Positions 7,234 to 14,862 of a stretch of DNA of 22,889 nucleotides are shown here, in pieces (the stretch's first letter is position 1; each line of letters starts with the position of its first letter). The notes below the pieces were generated by a model. It made no database searches. It had not been told where the DNA came from and saw only the letters and a program-made list of their open reading frames with translations. Made by a program: the position numbers and the translations under genes. Where the stretch lies: the IMG/VR virus record IMGVR_UViG_3300043803_000016, positions 1-22,889 of that record. One strand, written 5' to 3'. This DNA comes from a virus.

Positions 7234-7602
7234 CTAAAGTTCCTTTGCCATTACAGACCATTGTGGACTGTAACCTTCGTCTTTTAAAAATGTCTTTGCC
7301 CAGCCTCTACGGCCTGCCAAAGTCACCCTGGTGCAACCAATTGATTTGCCCCAGGATTCGATCAATGGTCTCATCCTTGAGAGTTCATCTAGGTCGCCAC
7401 CAGCCAAGAAGTAATGCAAACACTTCAGTCGTGGGTAGACAATGATCTCTGTCAATACCACCGAGTCCTTGGCCGGCCACAGCTGTAATCTGTGACCCTC
7501 GACCATCTCAGTGACATCGTCAAAATTATGTGTGCCTCCAGAGTATTCTAATGCCGCCTCCACATGGTGGCGTAGCCTCTCCAAATGTTCTTGGTCACTC
7601 AT
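7234..7602 (-). CDS. Small GNAT-like protein, 122 residues
   Basis: Starts at ATG 7602, overlapping the stop of the gp10-like gene in an ATGA junction. The product has a beta strand/helix pattern like the core of a GNAT acetyltransferase: VVLTEIIVYPRLKCLHYFLA (about residues 48-67), then DLDELSRMRPLIESWGKSIGC, then VTLAGRRGWAKTFLKDEGY. A clear acetyl-CoA P-loop (Q/RxxGxG/A) is not seen, so catalysis is doubtful. T7 gp13, an internal virion protein, also has a degenerate GNAT-like look, so a structural or assembly role is possible by analogy. It sits between a neck/tail protein and the ejection-type proteins. Confidence 0.55.
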   Translation of the reverse strand: MSDQEHLERLRHHVEAALEYSGGTHNFDDVTEMVEGHRLQLWPAKDSVVLTEIIVYPRLKCLHYFLAGGDLDELSRMRPLIESWGKSIGCTRVTLAGRRGWAKTFLKDEGYSPQWSVMAKEL

Positions 7603-9077
7603 CGCTTTCCACTTGGGACTGCATCGAGCCTCATCACCCCAATTCGCCAGTCGGCCAATACCGCACCAGTCACCTTCACATTGACCTGACGCGCTGCAAA
7701 CCGGACATCAGTTGGGTTGGCTGCCGTGTATGGCCCAAATGTGGATTGTGTGCCAGTGGGGTAATTTCGGGTTTTGAATGAAACCACCGCCTCACCCAGC
7801 GTCTGCTCATCTGGCACAACTTGCCTGACCGACATGATGTTGTCGCCATTGCCCAATTGCACTGGCCCAGACTCAGCGTAGACGCTGGCGCTGTCATAAG
7901 CAAAGCCAACCTCATGCTCATAGACATAACCATCGGTGGACACGGCCATGGGGTTGGTGAACACTCCGGCATCAGTGCCAGCAGTTCTGGCCAATGTGCC
8001 TATGTTCCAGTGGTTTTCTCTGTAGTTGAAAGTGCAGTAGCTGTCATTCTCATTGCTGCCACTGCTTGGGTAGTACCACCAAATCTCACCATATTGGCTG
8101 TTGTGGACCGCATAGACCTTGGATGACTGATTGAAGTTCATATTGCCAAAGACATAGTCGGACACATCGCTTGGCAGTGGCTTGACATATCCGTCATAAA
8201 TCCAAAAGCCTGCCTTGCTCATCCAAATGGCAGCAGTGTCAATGGCAGCCACTGCCTGGGCTGAAATGAGACCGCAGCCAGAGCCGGCCTTCTCAAAGCC
8301 ATAGACAAATGGCGCGCCAACATACTGGGCCGTGTGGACATCGACATCGGTAAACAAGAGGTTTATACCCTTGACCCGCTTGCCGGCAATGAGAGTGCCA
8401 GGCGTTGCAAGCTCATAGTCGCCTGCCTGGTTGTCGCCTGCCGGTGTCCAGACTGTATTGTTCTCTTGGTCGCACCATTGGACCTTGCGTGGGTTTCCAC
8501 CAGCGCCAAGGGCAAACATGATGCGCTCGGCAGTCACCATGACCGCCTTGTTGCTCGTTGGGGCATTGGTGATGACAGCTGCGAGTGTGGGGGTTGTGAA
8601 ACCCAGTTGCCACTCATAGAGCTTGCCATCTGCATTGGAGCAGGCAATCAAATACTGGCCCCATGTGTCCATTGACCATGTGGTGGCCGGAGTGATTGCA
8701 CCCAAATCGGGTCTGGCCACACCATAGCTGAATTTGCCATAGTCGCTGTAGCCGTAGCCCGTCTTGACAATGGCATCAGCCACACCGGCTGTAAAACCAG
8801 TCGGGGTGATTTCCTTGATCGTGCCAGACTCGCTCATGGCATAGAGCTTGGTGTGCGTGCCAATGCCGGTAAAACGTGTCGCGCTATTGTCGCGCCAGCT
8901 CAAGAAGCCTCGGCACATTCCGCTGATCTGGGTCGATGAGCGCTTTCTCCACCCACCCATGGGCCGCAAAGTATTCTCGTACCAGCGCACCAGATTTGCG
9001 TCATACCACCGGCCAGCCGCCTGGTACTCAGTGCCGTTTCTGTAAATGCCTGGGGGGAGTTTGAGGGGTATGTACAT
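7599..9077 (-). CDS. gp10-like packaged-DNA stabilisation / tail hub protein
   Basis: 492 residues, close to the roughly 470 of P22 gp10, which plugs the portal channel and forms the short-tail needle collar. The N terminus has the hallmark YRNGTEYQAAGRWYDANLVR (residues 12-31) and a WRKRSS segment. The body is a long series of Gly/aromatic beta strands (WSMDTWGQYLIACSNADGKL, YEWQLGF, IWMSKAGFWIYDG, GEIWWYYPSSGSNE), consistent with a beta-propeller. The end is a beta domain (VSFKTRNYP, RFAARQVNVKV, DWRIGVMRLD). The start is ATG 9077, 8 bases after the upstream gene, with no good Shine-Dalgarno. The family-level call is likely; the exact name rests on fold pattern and position. Confidence 0.7.
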   Translation of the reverse strand: MYIPLKLPPGIYRNGTEYQAAGRWYDANLVRWYENTLRPMGGWRKRSSTQISGMCRGFLSWRDNSATRFTGIGTHTKLYAMSESGTIKEITPTGFTAGVADAIVKTGYGYSDYGKFSYGVARPDLGAITPATTWSMDTWGQYLIACSNADGKLYEWQLGFTTPTLAAVITNAPTSNKAVMVTAERIMFALGAGGNPRKVQWCDQENNTVWTPAGDNQAGDYELATPGTLIAGKRVKGINLLFTDVDVHTAQYVGAPFVYGFEKAGSGCGLISAQAVAAIDTAAIWMSKAGFWIYDGYVKPLPSDVSDYVFGNMNFNQSSKVYAVHNSQYGEIWWYYPSSGSNENDSYCTFNYRENHWNIGTLARTAGTDAGVFTNPMAVSTDGYVYEHEVGFAYDSASVYAESGPVQLGNGDNIMSVRQVVPDEQTLGEAVVSFKTRNYPTGTQSTFGPYTAANPTDVRFAARQVNVKVTGAVLADWRIGVMRLDAVPSGKR

Positions 9078-9085
9078 GGCAGTGT

Positions 9086-9736
9086 TTAGGTAATGTTTGA
9101 GACAAAGCTCATTGTGACAATGGCTGATGGGACTGCTGGCCGTGTGGGGGTTGTTCCGGCAGGGTATTGCTCAATCGAGACACCGACATCGGTTGTCCTC
9201 CACATTATCTCAACATAGTCATTGGCATTCAAGCTCAAAAAGTAATTCATGGCTGCAATGGTGTGATACGGGTCGCCAGCACCTTTTCTGGGTGCAAAGC
9301 CGAATCTGCTGTTTGAGTTTGCCGCATTTGTGCCATTGACCCGAAACCAGACATCCACATCTTGAGACGCATTTGTTGTGTTTGTAAACTGAATGGAAAA
9401 CTGCAAGTTCCAGATTCCGGCATCGGCCACAGTGATTCTGGACCCACTGGCAATTGTCACGCCATTGGAAAAGTCTGTGGTGTTAAATGTGATCGCATAG
9501 GCCGTGGTGGTGTTGGCAGCCGTTTGGTCGGTTGAGTCTTGAAATGCCCCATGGGGGTTATTCATAAACTTGCCACCCTTGGGTCCAAACAGAGACCCCA
9601 GCACTGTAGTCAGTTTTCTGAAGTATCCATTCAAGGCACTGTAGTTCTCATTCAAGTGCCTGCGCTCATACGCCTCTGGGGGGAAACCCAGACTCGGTAT
9701 CGATGGAGTCTCTAATTGTTGCTGCTTGGTGGCCAT
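9086..9736 (-). CDS. Putative virion surface/tail protein with jelly-roll-like domain, 216 residues
   Basis: Starts at ATG 9736 with a weak ribosome site. The N-terminal helix (FPPEAYERRHLNENYSALNG, about residues 18-37, then YFRKLTTVLGSLFG) looks like an anchor to another virion protein. From about residue 68 the sequence is beta-rich (TTTAYAITFNTTDFSNGVTI, AGIWNLQFSIQFTNTTNASQ, VDVWFRVNGT, NDYVEIMWRTTDVGVSIEQY), a pattern like C1q/TNF jelly-roll domains in phage appendage and head-fibre proteins. No enzyme motif. The neighbours are the lysin upstream and the gp10-like protein downstream. I infer a trimeric exposed component; the exact location on the virion is unknown. Confidence 0.6.
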   Translation of the reverse strand: MATKQQQLETPSIPSLGFPPEAYERRHLNENYSALNGYFRKLTTVLGSLFGPKGGKFMNNPHGAFQDSTDQTAANTTTAYAITFNTTDFSNGVTIASGSRITVADAGIWNLQFSIQFTNTTNASQDVDVWFRVNGTNAANSNSRFGFAPRKGAGDPYHTIAAMNYFLSLNANDYVEIMWRTTDVGVSIEQYPAGTTPTRPAVPSAIVTMSFVSNIT

Positions 9737-9742
9737 GGCTAA

Positions 9743-10336
9743 TTATGTCAGGACAGACAGGGCATGGTTGATGTGTTTGATCCTATCGTCTAAACCTATG
9801 AACCCGCCATTGATCTTTTTGGTCATGGTCTTATAGTCTTGATTGTCTGCATACTGGTTGAGCTTGTGGGTGTCCCAGAACCAGCCGGCAGTCAGCGCAG
9901 CATACTGGGGCGTGGCCACCAGCTCCGGCTGCATGATCAGGTCCACACCCAGCGCCTTGCCAGCATGGTGGTAGTTCGCAGACCCTGTGAGCTGGATGCA
10001 TCCTCGGCCTCTAAATCTGTACCCATCCCCACTGGCCTCATCTCGGTTGCCCATTCGGCTGCTGTAGACAGTGTTGGCAATGAGCTTGGGATTCTTGGCA
10101 CACATCTGGGCCTTGGCCGCATCAAAGCGCCTTGGCCAGAGCTTTTGCAAAGCCTCGGCTCTGTAGTTCAAGTTCTCTTCAAGGATTCTGAAATTACCAC
10201 ACTCATGGCCACACTGGCCGATAAAGGCAGCCTGGCGCAATGGCGTTGAAATGTCAAAGCGCTGGAATGTTCCGTTGAGCGCATCGACCCACTCTGGGCC
10301 AATGTGCAGCTTGGCCAGTTGATCGCTATTGACCAT
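9743..10336 (-). CDS. Endolysin, glycoside hydrolase family 19 (chitinase-like)
   Basis: Cleaves the glycan strand of peptidoglycan in the periplasm at the end of infection. 197 residues, the usual size for single-domain phage GH19 lysins. Residues 35-49 (QAAFIGQCGHECGNF) hold the probable catalytic acid Glu45; EENLNY (54-59) may hold the second acidic residue; YRFRGRGCIQLTGSANY (106-122) is the conserved substrate-groove segment. No signal peptide or cell-wall-binding domain is seen, so it needs a holin. I chose ATG 10336 because AAGGAG lies about 9 bases upstream; a TTG at 10342 is less likely. It overlaps the end of the Rz gene by 11 bases, giving the usual spanin-lysin cluster. Confidence 0.92.
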   Translation of the reverse strand: MVNSDQLAKLHIGPEWVDALNGTFQRFDISTPLRQAAFIGQCGHECGNFRILEENLNYRAEALQKLWPRRFDAAKAQMCAKNPKLIANTVYSSRMGNRDEASGDGYRFRGRGCIQLTGSANYHHAGKALGVDLIMQPELVATPQYAALTAGWFWDTHKLNQYADNQDYKTMTKKINGGFIGLDDRIKHINHALSVLT

Positions 10337-10802
10337 TGACAATTCTCCTTACTTCTTCGTAGGCGCTGACGCAGGCGTTGAGCTTGGTGATGGCTTTGTC
10401 TCCTTCGGCTGCGAGGTCGATAAGAGTTGCAATAGTCTGTCGCTCAAGTTCGCTTTCATCGGGCTGGCTGGGTTGTGGATTTCCAGTGGCAATGGTGGCA
10501 CTTGGACTGGCTTGTGGACAACTGGCGGTGGGGAGGCGCAGCCGGCCAGTGCGAGCAAGCTCATGCATAGCAGACTGTTTTTTCTTGACATCATCTTGGG
10601 CCTTTCTGAGTTTCGTTTCCTGATCAATCAATTTAGTGCCAAGCTCTGCCTCTTTGGCTCTGGCCTCTTCATTCTTTTGGGCAATGGCCAGCTTCATGTC
10701 ATTGTCCCTGTCTGTCCATCCATAGTGATAGCCGCCTTTGTATGAGCCAAGCAGGGCAATGCCCACAGCAAATGCAATCCAAGGGAGTGGTATTCCAAAC
10801 AT
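10326..10802 (-). CDS. Rz: Rz-like inner-membrane spanin subunit
   Basis: Spans the periplasm with Rz1 and fuses inner and outer membranes in the last step of lysis of Gram-negative hosts. 158 residues: N-terminal signal anchor (residues about 5-20, PLPWIAFAVGIALLGS), then a long charged periplasmic helix (AIAQKNEEARAKEAELGTKL and following) with coiled-coil pattern, and an Ala/Glu-rich C-terminal helix. The start is ATG 10802, in a TAATG junction with the upstream gene and with AGGAG about 9 bases before it. A separate lipoprotein gene lies wholly inside this one in the +1 frame, the same layout as lambda Rz/Rz1, which strongly supports the call. Confidence 0.9.
   Translation of the reverse strand: MFGIPLPWIAFAVGIALLGSYKGGYHYGWTDRDNDMKLAIAQKNEEARAKEAELGTKLIDQETKLRKAQDDVKKKQSAMHELARTGRLRLPTASCPQASPSATIATGNPQPSQPDESELERQTIATLIDLAAEGDKAITKLNACVSAYEEVRRIVNGQ
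10349..10594 (-). CDS. Rz1: Rz1-like outer-membrane spanin lipoprotein, embedded in Rz
   Basis: Wholly contained in the Rz gene, in the +1 frame. From ATG 10594 (or the next ATG at 10591) the product starts MMSRKNSLLCMSLLALAGC: basic n-region, hydrophobic core and a LAGC lipobox for signal peptidase II. The mature part is about 60 residues and Pro-rich at its start (SPPPVVHKPVQVPPLP), as in lambda Rz1. The frame is open further upstream to 10627, but the lipoprotein signal decides the start. Confidence 0.9.
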   Translation of the reverse strand: MMSRKNSLLCMSLLALAGCASPPPVVHKPVQVPPLPLEIHNPASPMKANLSDRLLQLLSTSQPKETKPSPSSTPASAPTKK

Positions 10803-11347
10803 TATTCTGACTCCTGTCTGGCAGCTGCCAGTTGAATGCGCTCATGGTCATCCTCAAGATGGTCCGGTGGCGTGTCTGGTGGTGGACCAGGAGTCCATGA
10901 CTCATCAAGCTCTGGGTTGGTCCAAGTGGGCATTGCACCAAATGGCTGAGATGGGATGCCGTTGGTCTTTGCGTTAAAGCCGTGATTGTTGCTGTAGCCG
11001 TATTGCTGGCCATAGCCTTGCATGGGCTGGCCTATGCACTGGCCCATGGGTGGCGTTGGATTCATTCTTCCAGCAAATGATTTAGCGCCTTTGTTGATGG
11101 CAAACATACCAATCAATGTGCTGATACTTCCAACCAATAAAAGCACAACGTCATTTAAGAGCTTGGTAAAAGCACTGTCAATCGGGGCCATTGATTTGAT
11201 TGGTTGGGTCACAAAAATTACAGAATAGAGCATTGCAAAGACTGTGAAGCCAAAGACAAGCATGACAACAACCACTGCAAAAAGCCACCCATAAACTTTC
11301 AGAAGCTCAATCGTTTCCTCTGTGCTTTTAACTTCAGAAAGTTTCAT
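10802..11347 (-). CDS. Membrane protein, holin candidate, 181 residues
   Basis: Two or more hydrophobic segments are visible: about residues 18-48 (LLKVYGWLFAVVVVMLVFGF, running on through TVFAMLYSVIFV) and about 62-85 (FTKLLNDVVLLLVGSISTLI, then GMFAIN). The C-terminal 95 residues are hydrophilic, rich in Pro, Gly, Gln and Met, and look disordered. The LLNDVVLLLVGSISTLIGMF segment resembles the second membrane helix of several phage holin families. Together with the Rz, Rz1 and endolysin genes directly downstream this makes it the leading holin candidate. It starts at ATG 11347 in an ATGA junction with GAGGAAG about 9 bases before. The long disordered tail is unusual for a holin, so another membrane role is possible. 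Confidence 0.6.
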   Translation of the reverse strand: MKLSEVKSTEETIELLKVYGWLFAVVVVMLVFGFTVFAMLYSVIFVTQPIKSMAPIDSAFTKLLNDVVLLLVGSISTLIGMFAINKGAKSFAGRMNPTPPMGQCIGQPMQGYGQQYGYSNNHGFNAKTNGIPSQPFGAMPTWTNPELDESWTPGPPPDTPPDHLEDDHERIQLAAARQESE

Positions 11348-11547
11348 TTTTTGGCTTCCTCTTGTGGTTGGACATCACCAATCTTTTTGTCCAAGATGGG
11401 TGCGACCAAGTATTCTGGACACATCTGGGTAAATAAGCACTTTGGCTTCTGACACTCTGGTGCATGGAAATGGTCAGGATTCTGGCACTTGTATCGATAA
11501 CGATCTTCGCAGCCAGTCAGCAGTAAAAGAAGCAATAGATATCTCAT
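11344..11547 (-). CDS. Small Cys-rich lipoprotein
   Basis: 67 residues. Short signal with seven Leu in a row and a LTGC lipobox (Cys13), so the mature protein begins CEDRYRYKCQNPDHF and is lipid-anchored. Four further Cys (21, 32, 37, 43) in a C-x10-C-x4-C-x5-C pattern could form two disulfides in the periplasm. Similar small CEDRYRY-type lipoproteins recur in phages from water samples (memory). Role unknown: a lysis accessory or a superinfection-exclusion lipoprotein, as T5 Llp is, are both possible. It is coupled by ATGA overlaps at both ends. Confidence 0.75.
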   Translation of the reverse strand: MRYLLLLLLLTGCEDRYRYKCQNPDHFHAPECQKPKCLFTQMCPEYLVAPILDKKIGDVQPQEEAKK

Positions 11548-11699
11548 TTTCCCAATCCTACTCTGCCCAGCAGTAAATTGACAATTCTGTCAGATAAGTC
11601 ATCCGGCAAAAACTTCAAGAAGCCAAGAAACCATAATGCCACACACCCGTAAACGAATATCTTGAGGCATAGGTCAAAGGTCTTCTGGTACTCATTCAC
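11544..11699 (-). CDS. Small single-span membrane protein, 51 residues
   Basis: I chose GTG 11699 because it overlaps the upstream stop codon in a GTGA junction and has AAGG about 8 bases before it; the frame is open a little further upstream without a better start. The product begins NEYQKTFDLCLKIFVYGCVA and has one hydrophobic segment (about residues 11-30) followed by an amphipathic helix (LPDDLSDRIVNLLLGRVGLGK). It lies in the chain of overlapping membrane genes before the lysis cassette. Function unknown; holin or antiholin is a guess. Confidence 0.55.
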   Translation of the reverse strand: MNEYQKTFDLCLKIFVYGCVALWFLGFLKFLPDDLSDRIVNLLLGRVGLGK

Positions 11700-12190
11700 C
11701 GACCACACCTTTTGGTAGTTGCACAAAACTCCATGAGTTCATAGATACCAATACCGACCAGGAACAAAACAAAAGCCACACCGCCAATGATCATGGCCAG
11801 CTCATTCATCTCTTCTTCTTTCTTTTTGGCCGCCTTCTCTGCCTTCTCTAAAGACCGCAGCTCTCTCGCGTCATCGATGTCCATCTGGTCCTGACGGGCC
11901 TTGATCTTGTTCCAGACATCGACCTTGCCTGTGGTCATAAAGAGCATTTTTAACTCTTCCTCAAAGGCTCTGGCCTGCTCCAGTGCCATCTCAATCTGGA
12001 GCGCTTGCCCCATGTTTGAGCCTTTGTTTTTCTTAGCATCAAGCAGGGCCTTGGTGGCTGTACTCTTGGCATCAAACATCTTGCCAATCATTGGAGCGAG
12101 ACCGCCTAGATCATTGGCAACCTTGCTGGCCTTCTTGACCATGCTGATAGCACTTTGCAGACCTTCTAATGCGCTGATTGGATCGATCAT
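11696..12190 (-). CDS. C-terminally anchored helical membrane protein, 164 residues
   Basis: Starts MIDPISALEGLQSAISMVKK, then a helical region with a coiled-coil stretch ending in a Lys/Glu-rich segment (EKAEKAAKKKEEEMNE, about residues 116-130), then one membrane segment (about 131-152, LAMIIGGVAFVLFLVGIGIY) and a short Cys-containing tail. The layout of an MxDP start, a charged helical domain and a C-terminal anchor recalls a small-protein family common in aquatic phages, usually left unnamed. It could be a lysis timing protein or a virion-associated membrane protein; the sequence does not decide. Joined to its neighbours by ATGA upstream and GTGA downstream. Confidence 0.65.
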   Translation of the reverse strand: MIDPISALEGLQSAISMVKKASKVANDLGGLAPMIGKMFDAKSTATKALLDAKKNKGSNMGQALQIEMALEQARAFEEELKMLFMTTGKVDVWNKIKARQDQMDIDDARELRSLEKAEKAAKKKEEEMNELAMIIGGVAFVLFLVGIGIYELMEFCATTKRCGR

Positions 12191-12309
12191 TTTTTCTCAA
12201 CCTTTTCCCACTTGATGCAGACAACCCTCCGATTGTAGACATCACCGGTCCATGTCCACTTGACGCATCTGTACTCGATGGCCGCTAATAGGACCAGAGC
12301 ATAAATCAT
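12187..12309 (-). CDS. Very small membrane-anchored protein, 40 residues
   Basis: From ATG 12309, which overlaps the stop of the preceding 30-residue frame (ATGA), the product is MIYALVLLAAIEYRCVKWTW followed by a basic tail with two Cys in total. The short hydrophobic start could be an anchor or signal. The same frame is open upstream to 12456 with a Cys/His-rich translation that does not look like a protein, so I prefer the short form. Function unknown. Confidence 0.5.
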   Translation of the reverse strand: MIYALVLLAAIEYRCVKWTWTGDVYNRRVVCIKWEKVEKK

Positions 12310-12398
12310 GGCCAAAACAAAATGATGACAAAAAAAGACCATGCAATGGTCAGAACAAGCAAGGCCGCAGCAATGATTGCCACGGCCCAGTCTCTCAT
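12306..12398 (-). CDS. Possible 30-residue single-span membrane peptide
   Basis: ATG 12398 overlaps the upstream stop (ATGA), and the stop overlaps the next ATG (ATGA), exactly as in the neighbouring genes. The product, MRDWAVAIIAAALLVLTIAW plus ten more hydrophobic residues, is almost entirely one membrane helix. The middle of the frame also encodes a terminator-like hairpin with seven T, so this segment may be regulatory as well as, or instead of, coding. Confidence 0.45.
   Translation of the reverse strand: MRDWAVAIIAAALLVLTIAWSFFVIILFWP
12330..12351 (-). terminator. Intrinsic terminator or attenuator inside the small-gene chain
   Basis: Reading the minus strand: perfect 6-bp stem GACCAT/ATGGTC with loop TGC, then seven T. 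It sits within a 30-residue frame rather than between genes, so it could lower or condition read-through into the downstream lysis genes. Confidence 0.55.
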
Positions 12399-12592
12399 AG
12401 CCCGAATATTTTTTTGACGAATTCGGCAGCGACACCTGGTCCAAACAAGACCGCAATGATCACCGCATACAAAAGGTATTCAATCTTGGTCATGCGCTTG
12501 TCCCCATCGCGCAGTGACCGATCAATGTTGTTGTATCTCTCTAAACAGATCGCCTCATGCACGGCAAGCCTTTTGTCAATATCTGCATCCAT
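12395..12592 (-). CDS. Holin-like small membrane protein with hydrophilic N terminus
   Basis: 65 residues from ATG 12592 (a GTG at 12598, overlapping the upstream stop, is also possible). The first 40 residues are charged and helical (DADIDKRLAVHEAICLERYN, then NIDRSLRDGDKRMTKIEY), followed by one membrane helix (LLYAVIIAVLFGPGVAAEF) and KKIFGL at the end. A charged helix before a single C-terminal span is the layout of XhlA-type lysis proteins. Location just upstream of other membrane genes and the lysis cassette supports a role in lysis, but no residue-level signature proves it. Confidence 0.55.
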   Translation of the reverse strand: MDADIDKRLAVHEAICLERYNNIDRSLRDGDKRMTKIEYLLYAVIIAVLFGPGVAAEFVKKIFGL

Positions 12593-12594
12593 GA

Positions 12595-12744
12595 TCACTC
12601 AGCAGCTGGCGCTTCTTTGACAAGCTGCGCGTCTGCTTGCTCTTTGACCTTGACGATCAATGGCCAGACACCGCTGGATGATGGCAGCTGACCCAGAGTC
12701 TGCAAAATGAATTGCACTTCATTAACTTCAAGATTCAAATTCAT
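12595..12744 (-). CDS. Small hypothetical protein, 49 residues
   Basis: Starts at ATG 12744 in an ATGA overlap with the upstream gene and stops at 12595-12597. Product MNLNLEVNEVQFILQTLGQL, then PSSSGVWPLIVKVKEQADAQ and a short Ala/Glu tail; soluble and helical. Small proteins with an L-x-x-V-x-x-I-L-Q-x-L-G-x-L-P core followed by a V-x-x-Q-x-x-A-Q-L helix recur near tail fibres in aquatic phages (memory). A fibre-assembly or structural role is possible but unproven. Confidence 0.65.
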   Translation of the reverse strand: MNLNLEVNEVQFILQTLGQLPSSSGVWPLIVKVKEQADAQLVKEAPAAE

Positions 12745-13040
12745 GCTGCACTCCAAGGTGTGCCAGTAGCAGTTACAGGGTTCTTTTGCAAAGCAATATT
12801 AGCCGCCAGAGCATCTTCTGTTGCTTGTTTATCAACCCCATTAGCCCATACCCATCCAAGCACAGTTTCTTGTGTGAGTTCTGCATAGGGAATCGTTGGT
12901 GTGCCATCAGCCCATGAGCAAGTTGAATAGATAGAGGCTGTGTAGTCTCCATCTACTGCTGTGGCTTGCCAGTGGGCAACAGTTACAAAGCCATTTGAGG
13001 TTTCACGCTCAAGAGTTGAGATAGTCCAAGTAGTAGTCAT
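12741..13040 (-). CDS. Hypothetical tail-region protein, 99 residues
   Basis: ATG 13040 has AAAAGGAAA about 8 bases upstream; lies 19 bases after the tail fibre gene. The first half is beta-rich (TTTWTISTLERETSNGFVTV, AHWQATAVDGDYTASIYSTC), the second half helical with WVWANGVDKQATEDALAANI. The W-T-I-S-x-L-E-R start and the A-H-W-Q-A-T-A-V-D-G core recur in proteins next to tail fibres of many aquatic phages (memory), usually unnamed. Its place directly after the fibre gene makes a fibre-associated or assembly role plausible. Confidence 0.65.
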   Translation of the reverse strand: MTTTWTISTLERETSNGFVTVAHWQATAVDGDYTASIYSTCSWADGTPTIPYAELTQETVLGWVWANGVDKQATEDALAANIALQKNPVTATGTPWSAA

Positions 13041-13059
13041 GATATTTTCCTTTTAAAGA

Positions 13060-14862
13060 TTATGGGTGTGATGCTTTGTAGGCATCAAATTCTGCTTTTA
13101 GTTCTTGAATAGCCGCAGTCAATGTAGCCACTAAGAATGATGTGTCAATGCCTTGTGGCTTAATGTTTCCATCTGCATCTACTGCATCTTTTGCACCAGT
13201 AACCGCATTAGGCACAACCTCTGCCAATTCGTGAGCAATGAAACCCTCTCCATCAGAGCCATCAGCATTCCACTTGTAAGTGCAAGGTTTAAGCAATGCC
13301 ACTTTTGCCAATGCGCCTGTCATTGGGGCGATTGTGTTCTTTAGGCGGTAGTCAGATGAAGTGTTATAGGCTGTTGCTGTGTTATTGCCAGAAATAGAGC
13401 CAATAGTTGTTGCCCCGTATCGGAATAAAATAAAGTTTTGTGTCCCTGCATTTGTTTGCCGATTGATAAGTCCCCAAGCATCCCCATCAGTGTCTATAAA
13501 AACATTGGTGTCGCCTGAGACATAGGAAGTAATCTTGCCAGATTTTGTCGTAGTCCCCACCAGCAAGTTACCGCTAGAGTCTATTCTGGCTCGTTCTGTT
13601 GAGCCTGTTTGAAAAGTAAGTACGTTGTTACCAGTAACATCAATTGTGCTTACTTCAGAGCCACCACCATTGGTTAAACGAAGAATAGAACCAAAAGACG
13701 ATTGAATCTTTAAAAGGCAATTGTCGGTAGTGTGTTTAAGGTGTAGCCGTGTGTCTGATGCAATAGAAGTCTCACCTATGCCCAATCCACCACTTGCATT
13801 AAGAGTCATCGCCTGAGTAAAGGTGACAGCGTTTCCTGCTGTTCCTGATGCGGCACTAGACCAAGAATGCTCCCCACCATTTTGCTGATACACAGATGCT
13901 GCGGCAGTAGTTCTATATTTCCATCCTGAGTTGTAGTAAGCATTTGCGCCTTGAGCAGAATAAGGATTTGCTGCAAAAGCACATAAAAAAGCATTGCCAA
14001 GTTGAAAAGCAGGTACAAGGTCTGTCCATGTGTCCGGAGTAACTCCCAAGCCTAGATTGCCTGAGGAGTCGAGTGTTAATTTGATAGCATTTGCAATTGA
14101 AAAATACTGTGCCGCACCACTAGGGACAGTTCTGTAAAGACTTCCTGTCAAACTGTATGTTCCTGCCATTGTGGTAGATGCGTATGCACCATTAAATGAC
14201 AACGCTGGCAATGTAGTTGAGTTTGACAACACACCCAAAGTAATTGGTGTTGCCGCTGTTGATGTTTTTACATGAAGTGTTTGTGCGGGTGATGCGCCAA
14301 TACCCAAATTAGCCCCATCAAAGTTAAGCGCAGACCCAGTAGCCAATGCACTAGAACTAGATGCGTAAACCACACCGCCTGATGTGAATGATGTTAGGTT
14401 TGTACCGCCATTTGCAGTAGGTAGTGTTCCTGTCACTCCAGTTGTCAAAGGCAAACCAGTTAAGTTGGTTGCAGTACCGCTAGAGGGTGTACCCAATGCA
14501 CCATTGAACAATACTGGCGCACCAGCAGAGCCTGTATTAACCGCTAGAGCAGTAGCAATACCAGTACCCAGACCTGATACACCTGTAGCAATAGGAAGAC
14601 CTGTAGCGTTTGTTAAGGTTGCGCTAGTGGGTGTTCCTAGAATAGGAGTAACTAGGGTAGGGCTTGTTGACAAAACATTGTTGCCAGAGCCTGTGCTTGT
14701 GCCAACACCAGTGCCACCTTTAGTGACCTTGAGCAATGGGCCTGCATCAAACAATGCGTCAATTGAATCCAGATCGCTATTGATCTTTGTTCCCCAAGAA
14801 TCTGTTGAGGCTCCAACCTCTGGCTTGGTCAGTAATAGGTTGGTTGTCGTGGAATCTGCCAT
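13060..14862 (-). CDS. Tail fibre with C-terminal S74 self-cleaving chaperone
   Basis: 600 residues; ATG 14862 has TAGGAG at good spacing. The N-terminal 50 residues ([20 protein letters not shown], then [18 protein letters not shown]) are a typical virion-attachment start. Residues about 75-190 are collagen-like or beta repeats ([40 protein letters not shown]). The middle is beta-rich with repeated LGIG/SGNLGLG/SGNLLVG motifs. The C-terminal 100 residues form a Peptidase_S74 intramolecular chaperone: SDYRLK holds Ser503 and Lys508, the catalytic pair spaced five residues apart as in endosialidases. This domain guides trimer folding and then cuts itself off. It is likely the host-recognition protein, so its distal part should vary fast between relatives. 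Confidence 0.9.
   Translation of the reverse strand: MADSTTTNLLLTKPEVGASTDSWGTKINSDLDSIDALFDAGPLLKVTKGGTGVGTSTGSGNNVLSTSPTLVTPILGTPTSATLTNATGLPIATGVSGLGTGIATALAVNTGSAGAPVLFNGALGTPSSGTATNLTGLPLTTGVTGTLPTANGGTNLTSFTSGGVVYASSSSALATGSALNFDGANLGIGASPAQTLHVKTSTAATPITLGVLSNSTTLPALSFNGAYASTTMAGTYSLTGSLYRTVPSGAAQYFSIANAIKLTLDSSGNLGLGVTPDTWTDLVPAFQLGNAFLCAFAANPYSAQGANAYYNSGWKYRTTAAASVYQQNGGEHSWSSAASGTAGNAVTFTQAMTLNASGGLGIGETSIASDTRLHLKHTTDNCLLKIQSSFGSILRLTNGGGSEVSTIDVTGNNVLTFQTGSTERARIDSSGNLLVGTTTKSGKITSYVSGDTNVFIDTDGDAWGLINRQTNAGTQNFILFRYGATTIGSISGNNTATAYNTSSDYRLKNTIAPMTGALAKVALLKPCTYKWNADGSDGEGFIAHELAEVVPNAVTGAKDAVDADGNIKPQGIDTSFLVATLTAAIQELKAEFDAYKASHP

Noticed and set aside
12187-12456. Longer 89-residue form of the small membrane gene
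   Set aside because: The extra N-terminal part is a Cys/His-rich shadow of two better-supported overlapping frames.
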